A stretch of DNA of 64,000 nt, taken from Prochlorothrix hollandica PCC 9006 = CALU 1027 (GTDB lineage: Bacteria > Cyanobacteriota > Cyanobacteriia > Prochlorotrichales > Prochlorotrichaceae). This document shows positions 24,819-34,907 of this stretch, piece by piece (within the stretch, counting starts at the first letter, position 1; every line of letters begins with the position of its first letter). The notes beneath the pieces were generated by a model. That model was not told the origin of the DNA, ran no database searches, and was given only the letters and a program-made list of their open reading frames with translations. The stretch spans positions 433,850 to 497,849 of the forward strand of contig NZ_KB235941.1 in assembly GCF_000332315.1 (NCBI RefSeq), read 5' to 3'. The position numbers were made by a program, and so were the translations under genes.

Positions 24819-26054
24819 ATGGCATCCGGCCTGGTGATATTTGTTATGGTTCCCCCCCTCACTAACCCTCCCCTCCCCTCCCCCAACGCCAACAACCCCC
24901 TGTTGGAATTCTCAGTCTCTGCCGATGCAGCGGACGAAATTAACCGGGATCAAATGTTCCGGCTGCTGGATACCATTTTGCCCCTAGAAGCCTGTTGGTA
25001 TCACCAGGTTTTGCCCCTGTCCGTGGAAGGGAAATATATGAAGCTGGGCATGGTGGACTTGGATGATGAAGAAGCCACCAGTTACGTGCGCCGTGCCCTG
25101 GGTCATATCCACTGCACCCTCTTGCCCCGCCCCATCAGCCTCAGTCTGTTGCAGCACCACTTAGGGGAGTATCAGCAGCAACGCCACAGCCCACCCCAAC
25201 CCCAGGCTCCAGATCTGGGCCAAATCCGGGACCCCTCAGCCCCAGCCCATCCCCCGTCCCCCCCGGTGCCCCCTCCCTATGCGGTGCCCACCGCCCTAGG
25301 ATCCAAAATTCAGACTAAGTTGCAACCCTCGATCCCCGACTCTCCCCCCATTGCCTCCCCCGCCTTGCCCACCCCAGCGGTGAACCCCTCACCCGATGCT
25401 GATCCAGCGCCGCCGCCCTTGTTTCCCGTTAAAGGATCGCTCCCCCACATTCCCACCCTTAAGATCCAAACCTATTATTTCACGCAGCCGATCGAAACCC
25501 TCACCGATCTGCCTCCCCATAACCTGCTGCAAGAGTTATTGGGACGGGCTTTGGTGGGGGGGATCGGTCGCCTTTATTTTGAAGAAGGGGAGGACTATGG
25601 CCACATTTTCTGGAGCCAAAGTGGGGTGGTGCCGTCCGTGTTGGATCACCTGGATCTGATCCTGTTTCACGGGGTGATGCAAGCCCTGAAAGCATTGGTG
25701 AAGTTGCCTTTGGAACCGGTGACTGAGACCCAAAATGTGGAACTGGAGCGCATTTATTTGGGCAAACGGCTGTTACTGCGCATTCGCATTCGCCAGGGTG
25801 ACCATGGAGAACGAGCCACCTTGCAGGTTTTGCGGGGGGTGGCCCTGAAGTTCTATGAGCAGCAGCAGGTTAATCGCCTCGAAAAAGATGCCCTGCAAAT
25901 TGCCCAGCAGCTTCAACGCAAACTGACGGAAATTCGCAGCAGCCACAGCCACCATTCCGATGACGACTCCCAGGAATCCTTGGCCACCCTCGCGGAACTG
26001 AATGCCACCCTCAAAACTCTCCATGAACAAATCCAAGATTTGGAAGGTACGTGA
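24819..26054 (+). CDS. PilB/GspE N-terminal-like protein without ATPase domain
   Basis: A 411-residue protein. Residues about 30-115 resemble the MshEN/T2SSE-N domain of pilus assembly ATPases: a DEINRDQMFRLLDTILPLEA helix, then KLGMVDLDDEEATSYVRRAL. A Pro-rich linker of about 90 residues follows, then a second conserved region (NLLQELLGRALVGGIGRLYF, HIFWSQSGVVPSVL) and a C-terminal coiled coil. There is no Walker A or B motif, so it cannot be a pilus motor on its own; an accessory or regulatory part in type IV pili is an inference. An alternative ATG lies at 24846. Confidence 0.6.
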   Translation: MASGLVIFVMVPPLTNPPLPSPNANNPLLEFSVSADAADEINRDQMFRLLDTILPLEACWYHQVLPLSVEGKYMKLGMVDLDDEEATSYVRRALGHIHCTLLPRPISLSLLQHHLGEYQQQRHSPPQPQAPDLGQIRDPSAPAHPPSPPVPPPYAVPTALGSKIQTKLQPSIPDSPPIASPALPTPAVNPSPDADPAPPPLFPVKGSLPHIPTLKIQTYYFTQPIETLTDLPPHNLLQELLGRALVGGIGRLYFEEGEDYGHIFWSQSGVVPSVLDHLDLILFHGVMQALKALVKLPLEPVTETQNVELERIYLGKRLLLRIRIRQGDHGERATLQVLRGVALKFYEQQQVNRLEKDALQIAQQLQRKLTEIRSSHSHHSDDDSQESLATLAELNATLKTLHEQIQDLEGT

Positions 26055-26464
26055 ATCAATCCAGGCTTGGGCCATTCCTCGCCCCTGACCGACTGTGTAC
26101 CCCCCTATGCATCGAAACCTAGAAATTCTGATCTTAGCCCCCCCACTCTGGGGGGAAATGCCATCTTGTTCCCCTCCTCTGGAGGGGTTTGGGGTGGGTT
26201 TAAGCGGGCGATCGCCGCCGAACATTAGCCATACGTCGAGTTCTGGGTACACGGTAGCGCTACTGACAGGGCATTAGCCGGTCCCTAGTTTGTAGTCAAG
26301 GGCTTGTTAACCCTGGGGAGCAAGCAACCCCTAGGTTGGGGCTGCAAACTATACTACGGACAGGAACGATGCCCGCCCCATCCTAACGATCCCCGGTTAC
26401 GGAACTGAGGGGAGGGTTTGGGAAAGGTTTCCTGTTGTCTCGATCGCCCCCCACCCCCAAGCCT
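26055..26464. other. Intergenic region with repeat and structured hairpin
   Basis: Positions about 26104-26220 match a dispersed family also seen at about 34568-34690 (CGAAACCT, CTTAGCCCCCC, CCCCTCCT, GGGTGGGTT). Positions 26269-26374 form a long interrupted hairpin, described separately. The remainder is the leader of the gene at 26465. Confidence 0.6.
26269..26374. ncRNA. Candidate structured RNA or palindromic element
   Basis: Nested complementary arms: GGGCAT (26269-26274) with ATGCCC (26369-26374), GTCC (26281-26284) with GGAC (26358-26361), and TAGTTTGTAG (26286-26295) with CTGCAAACTA (26342-26351). An inner GCTTG / CAAGC stem lies around the apex. The result is a rod of about 106 nt with internal bulges, like 6S RNA in outline. 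I cannot match it to a known family, and either strand could be the transcribed one. Confidence 0.35.
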
Positions 26465-26851
26465 ATGTTCGGTATTTATCAGAAAAGTTGTCTGCGCCTC
26501 GAAGTCCCGGTGACCGAAATCCAGATCCAGGAGAGTTTGTGCCGAACGGAGGCTTTGCAACAGTGGCTGTTTCCCCAGCAGTTTTCCTCCCATCTGCCCG
26601 ATCGCCTGGAACCTCAGCTCACCTTCAGCAGTTGGCTAGGGCCGATCACCATTGACCACACCGTGACCGTGGTGGAACCCTATCACCTGCAATTGCTCCT
26701 CAGTCGGGGAGTGGATGGTTTCCATGAATGGACCTGGGGGGAAGGCTGGGTACAGTCTCGGTTGGAAGGGATCTCCCTTTTGCCCCTCAACTTGGCCCAA
26801 ACCTATGGCCTGGTGCGGTTACGTCAGTTTTTAGCAGCGTCAGAGGCTTGA
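26465..26851 (+). CDS. Conserved hypothetical protein (SRPBCC-like)
   Basis: A 128-residue protein beginning MFGIYQKSCLRLEVPVTEIQ. The pattern of alternating strands (QLTFSSWLGPITIDHTVTVV, HEWTWGEGWVQSRLEGIS) and a final helix (NLAQTYGLVRLRQFLAA) recalls the SRPBCC/START fold, but no ligand is suggested. ATG 26465 is preferred over an ATG ten codons earlier that lies in a Pro-rich stretch. Its last 28 bases overlap the 3' end of the opposite gene at 26824. Function unknown. Confidence 0.65.
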   Translation: MFGIYQKSCLRLEVPVTEIQIQESLCRTEALQQWLFPQQFSSHLPDRLEPQLTFSSWLGPITIDHTVTVVEPYHLQLLLSRGVDGFHEWTWGEGWVQSRLEGISLLPLNLAQTYGLVRLRQFLAASEA

Positions 26852-27552
26852 GGGGCATCCTGGGGCTTCAGGGGTAGGGGTTGGGCAAACTGTACTGTGC
26901 CCGGAAACTCGATCGCCTCGCTTTCTTTTGCCAAAATGATTAAGGCTCCCCAGCGTAGGGAACCGGAAGCGACACAGGATCCCAGCCTTGCCTCTAGGAT
27001 TTTCCCCCCTTGCACCGTCAAAATGACCCCTTCCAACAGCAATTCCAGGGAAATCTCAAACTCCAAGGTTCCCAAAGACAGGGACTGCCAAATGGGTTCG
27101 ATCACCGGATAATAAGCCGTTTCGATGGCATGATCCACCAGGGGCACCAGCAGTTCTTCCTCAGGGGGATAGTCCTGGGGATCACCATAGTCCTGTAGGG
27201 CCGGATCGCCGCTCCAGATTTTGCCTAGCACCCCTTCCCCAATGTCCACATCCATCAGGCTGCTGAGGCGCTCTAACACCCGTTCCACCAAGGCCGAGTA
27301 GACTCCTGGGGGGATGGGAGCGGGGACGGGGGGGCGATCGCGGGCTGGATCCTGGTCTGCCACCGTTGGCGCGGGCTGGTCTGCTGGGGAGACTGTCGGG
27401 GAGACTGTCGGGGAGACTGTCGGGGAGACTGCTGCTAGGGCATTCTCAAAATCCTGTTCTAAGGTCTGGAAGTCCTGGCTCGATCGCAGGCGATCGCGGC
27501 ATTGGGGGATGTGGTCACGAATCCCTAAAAACTGGCTAATGGTGGTGGCCAT
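26824..27552 (-). CDS. Hypothetical protein with SPTV repeat
   Basis: A 242-residue soluble protein that I do not recognise. The N-terminal part (MATTISQFLGIRDHIPQCRD) is helical. It is followed by a short SPTV repeat from a 12-bp tandem repeat (about 27392-27430) and a Pro-rich linker. The C-terminal two-thirds look folded and acidic (VDIGEGVLGKIWSGDP, EEELLVPLVDHAIETAYYPV, LLLEGVILTVQGGKILEARL). No signal peptide or membrane helix. It converges with and overlaps the gene at 26465. Confidence 0.65.
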   Translation of the reverse strand: MATTISQFLGIRDHIPQCRDRLRSSQDFQTLEQDFENALAAVSPTVSPTVSPTVSPADQPAPTVADQDPARDRPPVPAPIPPGVYSALVERVLERLSSLMDVDIGEGVLGKIWSGDPALQDYGDPQDYPPEEELLVPLVDHAIETAYYPVIEPIWQSLSLGTLEFEISLELLLEGVILTVQGGKILEARLGSCVASGSLRWGALIILAKESEAIEFPGTVQFAQPLPLKPQDAPQASDAAKN

Positions 27553-27634
27553 GGTTGATCTACTGGGGAATCTGAGGCAGGAGATTTTAGTGAATTCTAG
27601 TTTAATCGCCGCTTTTTGCTTAAACCTCTGGTTC

Positions 27635-27737
27635 TACAGCAACCCTAAATCAGTTGCAAGGATCTCGATCGCTGAAACCCCTTGGGTGGTGTGCCCCCGG
27701 AGGACGCACACCACACGACCCATTTAGGACTGCTGTA
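27635..27737. mobile_element. 103-bp palindromic MITE-like element, copy E
   Basis: Begins TACAGCAACCCTAAAT and ends ATTTAGGACTGCTGTA. It lies 82 bases upstream of the start of the leftward gene at 26824-27552 and 29 bases beyond the 3' end of the next leftward gene (27767). Confidence 0.88.
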
Positions 27738-27766
27738 GTGCCTAAACCTCTGGTGCTAGCGACCTT

Positions 27767-28768
27767 CTAGGCTGGCGGGGCGGCAGGGGGCTGCGATCGC
27801 TGTACCAGGGATGTTTGCACCAGGGATGTTTGCCCTAGGGAACCCGTCACCCGGAGGCGCTGGTGGCTAACACCCGGTTGCACCCGGAGACGCAACGCCA
27901 GGGCTGGGGGAGGCAGGGGACGATCGCCCGCCACGGTGATCGCGGAGACGGGGCGGTTCGGTACTCGGCGGGGGGGAGACTGAGCGGCCCGCACCTCCAG
28001 ATGGGATAACCAAGTCTCGATCGCTGCATTAGACCGGGCGACCGATCGACGGTGCCCGTAGTACAAACCTGCCGCGATCAGGAGTCCCAGAATCCCCAGG
28101 AAACCGAACCCCCGCGATCGGGGTGGGCTATCGATCGGGCTATCGATCGGCCTATCCACGGGCCTATCCACCGGGCTGGGAACGCGGGGGGCGGCAGGTG
28201 TACTGGGAAACGGGGTAACGGTAAGACGGGGAACGGGGGCAATGGGGGCGATCTCCCCTGGGGTCGGACTGGGAGCCGCGATCGAGGGGCTGGGGGTAAC
28301 CCGATCAGGACTAGGGGAGGGTTCGGCAGTGGGATCTAGGGATACTGCGGGGGTGGGTTCTGGGGTTGGCTCTAGGGTCGGTTCGGGTGTGGGTTCTGGG
28401 GTCGGTTCGGGTGTGGGTTCTAGGGTCGGTTCGGGGGTCGGTTCGGGGGTAAGTTCTGGGGTAAGTTCTGGGGTAAGTTCTGGGGTAAGTTCTGGGGTTG
28501 GCTCTAGGGTCGGTTCTGGGGTTGGCTCTAGGGTCGGTTCGGGGATTTCTTCCCTGGGAAAAGTGGGTTCTGAGCCTTGGGCCAAGAGCCAGATCGGGCC
28601 AGCGGTAACCCCGGCATCTGGATCGGTTTGGGGATCGATCGCCAGCGTTCCCGCCGCTGCCCGTGCCAGAGATGGCGGTGCCAAGGCAGTCAGGCTAAGG
28701 ATGGCGGTCAGGGTTATCCGTCCTAACCGGGCTATGGAGAAGTGGGCGATCGGCGATCGGGGCATCAT
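27767..28768 (-). CDS. Exported Pro/Glu/Thr-repeat protein with membrane segment
   Basis: A 333-residue protein of unknown function. It has a signal peptide (ITLTAILSLTALAPPSLARA). A long extracytoplasmic stretch of PEPTPEPTLEPT-type hexapeptides at about residues 75-150 comes from tandem DNA repeats (about 28350-28550). A Pro/Ser linker, a membrane helix (GFGFLGILGLLIAAGLYYGH) and a C-terminal tail of about 110 residues follow. The topology suggests a periplasm-spanning rod anchored in the membrane. Length of the repeat is probably variable between strains. No partner gene is evident. Confidence 0.7.
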   Translation of the reverse strand: MMPRSPIAHFSIARLGRITLTAILSLTALAPPSLARAAAGTLAIDPQTDPDAGVTAGPIWLLAQGSEPTFPREEIPEPTLEPTPEPTLEPTPELTPELTPELTPELTPEPTPEPTLEPTPEPTPEPTPEPTLEPTPEPTPAVSLDPTAEPSPSPDRVTPSPSIAAPSPTPGEIAPIAPVPRLTVTPFPSTPAAPRVPSPVDRPVDRPIDSPIDSPPRSRGFGFLGILGLLIAAGLYYGHRRSVARSNAAIETWLSHLEVRAAQSPPRRVPNRPVSAITVAGDRPLPPPALALRLRVQPGVSHQRLRVTGSLGQTSLVQTSLVQRSQPPAAPPA

Positions 28769-28820
28769 ACAAAATTTGTTTAAGAAACCAGATTAATAAA
28801 GCTAAGGAGTGAAACTAGAT

Positions 28821-28851
28821 AAAAAAAGGTCCGCCCCCGAAGGGGTGGACC
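28821..28851 (-). terminator. Intrinsic terminator downstream of thiC
   Basis: GGTCCGCCCC and GGGGTGGACC (28828-28851) form a 10-bp stem with one G-U pair and a short CGAA loop. On the minus strand it is followed by seven T (28827-28821). It lies about 210 bases after the thiC stop with copy F of the 103-bp element in between, and it precedes the next leftward gene. Confidence 0.75.
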
Positions 28852-28962
28852 GAAGCTTCCTAGATGTTTCTCCAATTGCCTTTATTATCTCGTCTTCAGG
28901 CAATAAAGATATCCGTAAAATTACGTATATTACCTACGACAACTATCGGAATACAGAAATTC

Positions 28963-29054
28963 TACATCAATTGTAAGAATCTCGATCGCTGAAATCCCTT
29001 GGGTGGTGTGCCCCCGGAGGGGGCACACCACACGACCGATTTAGGACTGCTGTG
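28963..29054. mobile_element. 103-bp palindromic MITE-like element, copy F (92 bp, damaged)
   Basis: Keeps the inner stem GTGTGCCCCC / GGGGGCACAC and right end ATTTAGGACTGCTGTG. The left end reads TACATCAATTGTAAG, an 11-base deletion of the standard TACAGCAACCCTAAATCAGT-type arm. It lies six bases after the thiC stop codon. Confidence 0.8.
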
Positions 29055-29060
29055 GCCTCA

Positions 29061-30912
<1,852 letters not shown>

Positions 30913-31761
30913 TTAGGGCAAGCGATCGAGGCTGAATTTTTTAGTCAGCAGACGATCCAACAGGGCCGTGGGCAGTAACCGTTGCAACAGGAACAAGGGC
31001 CAATAGCCCTGGCCCAAACGCACCACTGCCGGGGGCTGGGGTTGGGTGACCGCTGTCACCAGTTGTTGGGCAAAGTCCGCCGTGGGGGTGGCGTTGGTCT
31101 GGGAGGCGATCGCCCGGTTGTGGATGGCCGCTGCCACGGGCTGATACCAGGACTGGGCCGGGAGTTGCTGCACCAGGCGACTGGCCGCCGTCCCAAAGTT
31201 GGACTGGATGCCCCCCGGTTGGACCGTCACCACAGCAATACCAAAAGGGTCTAACTCTAACCGTAGGGCATCAGAAAGGGCATGGAGGGCTGCTTTGGAG
31301 GCACAGTAGGCTCCCGCGAAGGGAGTGGTCAAAACCCCAGAGATACTGCCCAAATTGACAATTACTCCCCGTCCTTGGCTCCGCATCAGGGGAGCAACGG
31401 CTTGGCAGAGGGCCAGGGGAGCGTAAACATTAGTGCGAAATTGGGCCTCGATCGCCTCTGGTTCCAAGTCCAACATGGACCCCATCAGGCCATAACCCGC
31501 ATTGTTAATTAAATAGTCCAGTCGTCCGTCCTGGGCTGTGATCTGGTCTATTAGGGCCGCGATCGAGTCCCCTTGTGTGACATCCAGTGCCACCGTCATC
31601 ATGCCCAAGTCTGCCAATTTCTCCAGACGCTCCACCTGACGAGCCGTCGCCCACACCCGATAGCCGCGCCCATGGAATTCTAAGGCCAGGGCTTGACCAA
31701 TCCCGGAGCTACAACCCGTAATCAACACGACCAAAGGGGTCTGAGCAGCAGAGTTCACCAT
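30913..31761 (-). CDS. Short-chain dehydrogenase/reductase
   Basis: A 282-residue classical SDR. The NAD(P)-binding motif is ITGCSSGIGQALA, the structural motif is YLINNAGYG, and the catalytic residues are Ser in VNLGSISG and Tyr/Lys in AYCASKAAL. The C-terminal extension, rich in Leu/Gln, resembles the retinol-dehydrogenase-like and YbbO-type SDRs. The Shine-Dalgarno GGAGGA (31770-31765) just before ATG 31761 decides this start over the ATG at 31782. The substrate cannot be inferred, and no pathway neighbour is present. Confidence 0.9.
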   Translation of the reverse strand: MVNSAAQTPLVVLITGCSSGIGQALALEFHGRGYRVWATARQVERLEKLADLGMMTVALDVTQGDSIAALIDQITAQDGRLDYLINNAGYGLMGSMLDLEPEAIEAQFRTNVYAPLALCQAVAPLMRSQGRGVIVNLGSISGVLTTPFAGAYCASKAALHALSDALRLELDPFGIAVVTVQPGGIQSNFGTAASRLVQQLPAQSWYQPVAAAIHNRAIASQTNATPTADFAQQLVTAVTQPQPPAVVRLGQGYWPLFLLQRLLPTALLDRLLTKKFSLDRLP

Positions 31762-31887
31762 CAATCCTCCAAAATTTAGCACCTATCCCATGAAAACGGT
31801 ACCATAAGCCCTTAAACTGCCATCACTTGATCTCTTTTTTGGTAGTGCTGTTTAGGTACTGCAAAGACAGGCTGTAAGCCTTGTCGG

Positions 31888-31969
31888 AGTTTCCGCTTAA
31901 AGCGGGACAAGATTAACGGGACAGTGGGGCGCTCCGCGCCCCACTGTCCCGGCTTAAGTTGATAGCCCC
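31888..31969. repeat. GTGGGGCGC inverted repeat, copy 1
   Basis: Strong hairpin GGGACAGTGGGGCGC / GCGCCCCACTGTCCC flanked by TTTCCGCTTAAAGCGGGACAA and CGGCTTAAGTTGATAGCCCC-type arms trimmed here to the shared core. A second copy at 34791-34872 has compensating changes in the loop-proximal stem (GCTTCGTGC for GCTCCGCGC). Confidence 0.75.
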
Positions 31970-32032
31970 TTGTCGTGCCGTTACGACTTCACTACGTTTG
32001 GAGCACCACCCTTTTTTTGCCAGCCACAACCG

Positions 32033-32155
32033 TACAGCAGTCCTAAATGGGTCGTGTGGTGTGCGCCCGGAGGGGGCACACCACCCAAGGGGTTTCAGCG
32101 ATCGAGATCCTTACAACTGATTTAGGGTTGCTGTAACTGATTTAGGGTTGCTGTA
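32033..32155. mobile_element. 103-bp palindromic MITE-like element, copy G with duplicated right end
   Basis: Positions 32033-32135 are a normal 103-bp copy (TACAGCAGTCCTAAAT to TTTAGGGTTGCTGTA). The last 20 bases, ACTGATTTAGGGTTGCTGTA, are repeated at 32136-32155. Confidence 0.85.
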
Positions 32156-32371
32156 GATTGGGTTGAGATTGGAACCATTTTAGGCCCGTTGCTGAGTGAC
32201 TGAAAAAACTTGCCAGAACCCGACACCACCGGCAGAGTCAGGTTTCCTGACCCCTACATCGACCAAAACCTGGTAAGGGGGGGAAACCCCGCCCAAGGCA
32301 GAATCTTGTGTCAGTCAACCAGGGTTCGTTGTCACACCCTCACAGGGCAAACCCCAACCAAAGACCTGGCC

Positions 32372-33562
32372 TTAACCCAGCAGCAATGGTTTGTGGAGCC
32401 GATCGCGTTCTAGCCCATAGATCTCCTCATACAAAACCCGTTCCTCTGGGCTGATGGTTTTGGGAATCACCACCTGGACTTCCACGATTTGATCCCCCCG
32501 TCGGCCCTGGGGTTGGGGATAGCCCTTGGCTGCTAGGCGCAGGCGTTGACCCGATCGCACCCCCGGTTGCAGCTTCATTTGCACCGGCCCATCCAGGGTG
32601 GGCACCGCGATCGCCGCCCCCAAAATGGCTTCCACCGGACTAATGGAGACGACACAGAACAGGTCGGAACCCTGGAGGCGATAGAACGGGTGGGGGGTGA
32701 CCACGACCCGTAAATAGAGATTGCCCCCCTCAATACCCTGACCCCGCAGGCGCATCTGCTGTCCCGTCACCATCCCCCCCGGCATATCCACCTCAATGGA
32801 GCGCCCATCTTCCAGGCGCACCCGCTCCCGGCCCCCGCTGTAGGCCCGTTCCAGGGGAACTTCCAGCTTGGCTTCCGCATCCCGAGGCGGGGCAGCAGGG
32901 CGAATGGTGTAGGCGGTTTTGACCATACCCGTCTTGTAGCCCAAGGCGGGGGGCGGGGGGCTGGCACCTCGGTTCACTAGGGGTGGGGGGGCCGATCGGA
33001 CTTCGGTTCTGGGTTCTGGGGTTCTGGGGTTCTGGGTTCTGGGTTCTGGGTTCTGGGGTTCTGGGGTTCTGGGGTTCTGGGTTCTGGGTTCTGGAATCCT
33101 GGATCCTTCGGTTCTGGGCATGGTGCGCCGAGGGGCCGATCGGGGTTCAGAGCGGAGTTCCGCCCCAGCCGCAGCGGGAGACCGCACCCCAGGCCGAGGG
33201 TTCACAGGACCCCGGCCCAGCAGATCATCCACAAAAATATTGAAGTCGGGAAACTGACTAAAATCGTTGTCCGCTTCTGGCTGACGGACTCCAGGTCTAG
33301 GATTTCTCCCCCGATCGCCCCCTGGGGACTCTTGACGTTTCCAGAACAAACTGAACTGGTCATACTTGGCCCGCTTGTTAGGGTCGGACAGAACTTCGTA
33401 GGCTTCACTGAGGGTCTTGAATTTCTCTTCAGCCCCTTGATCACCGGGATTCAGATCGGGGTGATATTGCCGTGCTAGCCGTCGAAAGGCTTGCTTGATC
33501 TCATCGCCCTTGGCTTGGCGGTTAATGTTGAGAATGTCGTAGTAGTTGCGAAAGTTTTCCAT
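32372..33562 (-). CDS. DnaJ-like J-domain chaperone without zinc finger
   Basis: A 396-residue type II (CbpA-like) Hsp40. The J-domain (YYDILNINRQAKGDEIKQAF, then ARQYHPDLNPG with HPD, LSEAYEVLSDPNKRAKYD) stimulates a DnaK ATPase. The C-terminal substrate-binding domain (LEVPLERAYSGGRERVRLED, GDLFCVVSISPVEAILGAAI, KLQPGVRSGQRLRLAAKGYP) follows. There is no Cys4 zinc finger. The linker holds repeated RTQNPRTPEP units from a GGTTCTGGG-type tandem repeat (about 33003-33105). ATG 33562 begins MENFRNYYDILN. Confidence 0.9.
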   Translation of the reverse strand: MENFRNYYDILNINRQAKGDEIKQAFRRLARQYHPDLNPGDQGAEEKFKTLSEAYEVLSDPNKRAKYDQFSLFWKRQESPGGDRGRNPRPGVRQPEADNDFSQFPDFNIFVDDLLGRGPVNPRPGVRSPAAAGAELRSEPRSAPRRTMPRTEGSRIPEPRTQNPRTPEPQNPEPRTQNPRTPEPRTEVRSAPPPLVNRGASPPPPALGYKTGMVKTAYTIRPAAPPRDAEAKLEVPLERAYSGGRERVRLEDGRSIEVDMPGGMVTGQQMRLRGQGIEGGNLYLRVVVTPHPFYRLQGSDLFCVVSISPVEAILGAAIAVPTLDGPVQMKLQPGVRSGQRLRLAAKGYPQPQGRRGDQIVEVQVVIPKTISPEERVLYEEIYGLERDRLHKPLLLG

Positions 33563-34021
33563 GGCCGATCGTTCACAACCTCTGGGTCTACCATGATTGG
33601 GTCTACCATCATTAAGTCCACCATGATGGGGTCCAGCACCATGGGGTTCACCACCATGGGGTTCAGCACCATTGGGTTCAGCACCATGGGGTTCACCACC
33701 ATTGGGGCTACCATGATGGGGTCCACCACCATAATAGTCATCCTAAGGGATCAGACGCATTCATCAGACGCATCTATCAGACGCATCTATCAGACGCATC
33801 TATCAGACGCATCCCCACTGGGAACCACAGTTTCCAGACCCCATCGCCCCCGACACCCTAGCCCAGCAGCAGATCCCCAAACCAGTCTTGCCCCCAGCCT
33901 TACCAGAACCCGGTGAACCCTGGGGTTTCTGAGAGGTGGGATGGCAGGTCTTATGGGAAAATGGCAAGGCAATACAGTTCAGCCAGAACGGCACAGAACA
34001 GGAAACCCAAAGGAAAAACCT
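33563..34021. repeat. Intergenic region with 15-bp and 13-bp tandem repeats
   Basis: Upstream of the DnaJ-like gene, about ten imperfect copies of a 15-bp unit (CACCATGGGGTTCAG and variants) fill about 33584-33740. Then at about 33757-33810 there are four copies of a 13-bp unit (CAGACGCATCTAT). The long open frame through the first array is repeat-driven, not a gene. Confidence 0.8.
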
Positions 34022-34564
34022 ATGGCATCTGATAGCACACAACGGGGAGTCACCCTCTGGTTCACGGGGTTAAGCGGCGCAGGTAAAACCACCATCAGTG
34101 ATGCGGTGGAAGCAGAACTGCGATCGCGGGGGGTGAAAATGGAGCGGTTAGACGGGGATATTGTCCGGGAAAACCTCACCAAAGGCTTAGGCTTCAGCAA
34201 AGAAGACCGGGACACCAATATTCGCCGCATTGGTTTTGTGGCCCATCTCCTCACCCGCAATGGCGTGATTGTGCTGGTGTCTGCCATTTCCCCCTATCGG
34301 GCCATTCGGGAAGAAGTGGCTGCAACGATTGGCGACTTTGTGGAAGTGTATGTGAACGCTCCCCTCAGTGTCTGCGAAGATCGGGACGTGAAAGGGCTAT
34401 ACAAACGGGCCAGGGCCGGGGAAATCAAGCAGTTCACTGGCATTGATGATCCCTACGAGGCTCCCCTGAACCCCGGCATTGAGTGCCGCACGGATTTGGA
34501 AACCTTAGAGGAAAGCACCCAGAAAGTTCTAGACAAGCTCAAGGCACTGGGTTGCATTGACTAG
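34022..34564 (+). CDS. cysC: Adenylylsulfate kinase
   Basis: A 180-residue APS kinase, which phosphorylates adenylyl sulfate to PAPS in sulfate assimilation. The P-loop is GLSGAGKTT; ERLDGDIVRENLTKGLGFSK and NIRRIGFVAHLL bind APS; and SAISPYRAIRE and GIDDPYEAPLNP are typical. ATG 34022 (MASDSTQRGVTLWFTG) is chosen; an upstream ATG at 33941 would add 27 residues unlike the family. It is a stand-alone gene of normal length. Confidence 0.96.
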   Translation: MASDSTQRGVTLWFTGLSGAGKTTISDAVEAELRSRGVKMERLDGDIVRENLTKGLGFSKEDRDTNIRRIGFVAHLLTRNGVIVLVSAISPYRAIREEVAATIGDFVEVYVNAPLSVCEDRDVKGLYKRARAGEIKQFTGIDDPYEAPLNPGIECRTDLETLEESTQKVLDKLKALGCID

Positions 34565-34907
34565 GTTTGCTGAACCGAAACCTCGGAATCCTCATCTTAG
34601 CCCCCCTAGTCTCCCAATTTTGGGGGCAATGGCTCCTGTTCCCCTCCTCGGTCGGGGTTAGGGGTGGGTTAGACCTGGCGATCGCAACCATGGATGAGAA
34701 ATACGTCCTGTTGCTGGCATAAGTTGACCCACCCCCACTGCCATAAGCGCAGTGCATCGCTCGGATCTCTCGCTTTTTTGACCCATTTTTGGGGTTTCCG
34801 CTTTCAGCGGGACAAGATTACCAGAATAGTGGGGCGCTTCGTGCCCCACTGTCCCGGCTTAGGTTCATACCCCATTTTTAATATCCATTGCTGGTTCAGT
34901 ACTGACC
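34565..34907. other. Intergenic region with two dispersed repeats
   Basis: Holds a family-6 copy (about 34568-34690, compare 26104-26220) and the second GTGGGGCGC inverted repeat (34791-34872). No gene is supported. Confidence 0.65.
34791..34872. repeat. GTGGGGCGC inverted repeat, copy 2
   Basis: Core ATAGTGGGGCGC / GTGCCCCACTGTCC with the same flanking TTTCCGCTTTCAGCGGGACA arm as the copy at 31888-31969. It ends about 36 bases before the GIY-YIG gene. Confidence 0.75.

Larger units (their letters stand above)
31762..32371. other. Intergenic region with dispersed repeats
   Basis: Contains an inverted repeat at about 31888-31969 (GGGACAGTGGGGCGC / GCGCCCCACTGTCCC, also at 34791-34872), copy G of the 103-bp element (32033-32155) and a unique 200-base stretch. 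No gene is supported. Confidence 0.65.

Noticed and set aside
26269-26374. 6S RNA
   Set aside because: The outline is similar, but I could not match conserved 6S positions, so I list it only as an unassigned structured candidate.
28242-28796. Plus-strand Val-Gly-Ser-rich frame
   Set aside because: It is the reverse of the Pro/Glu/Thr repeat in the gene at 27767-28768, with no independent start signal or family.
33475-33741. Minus-strand frame of MVVNPMVLNP-type repeats
   Set aside because: Encoded by the 15-bp tandem repeat upstream of the DnaJ-like gene; pure low complexity.
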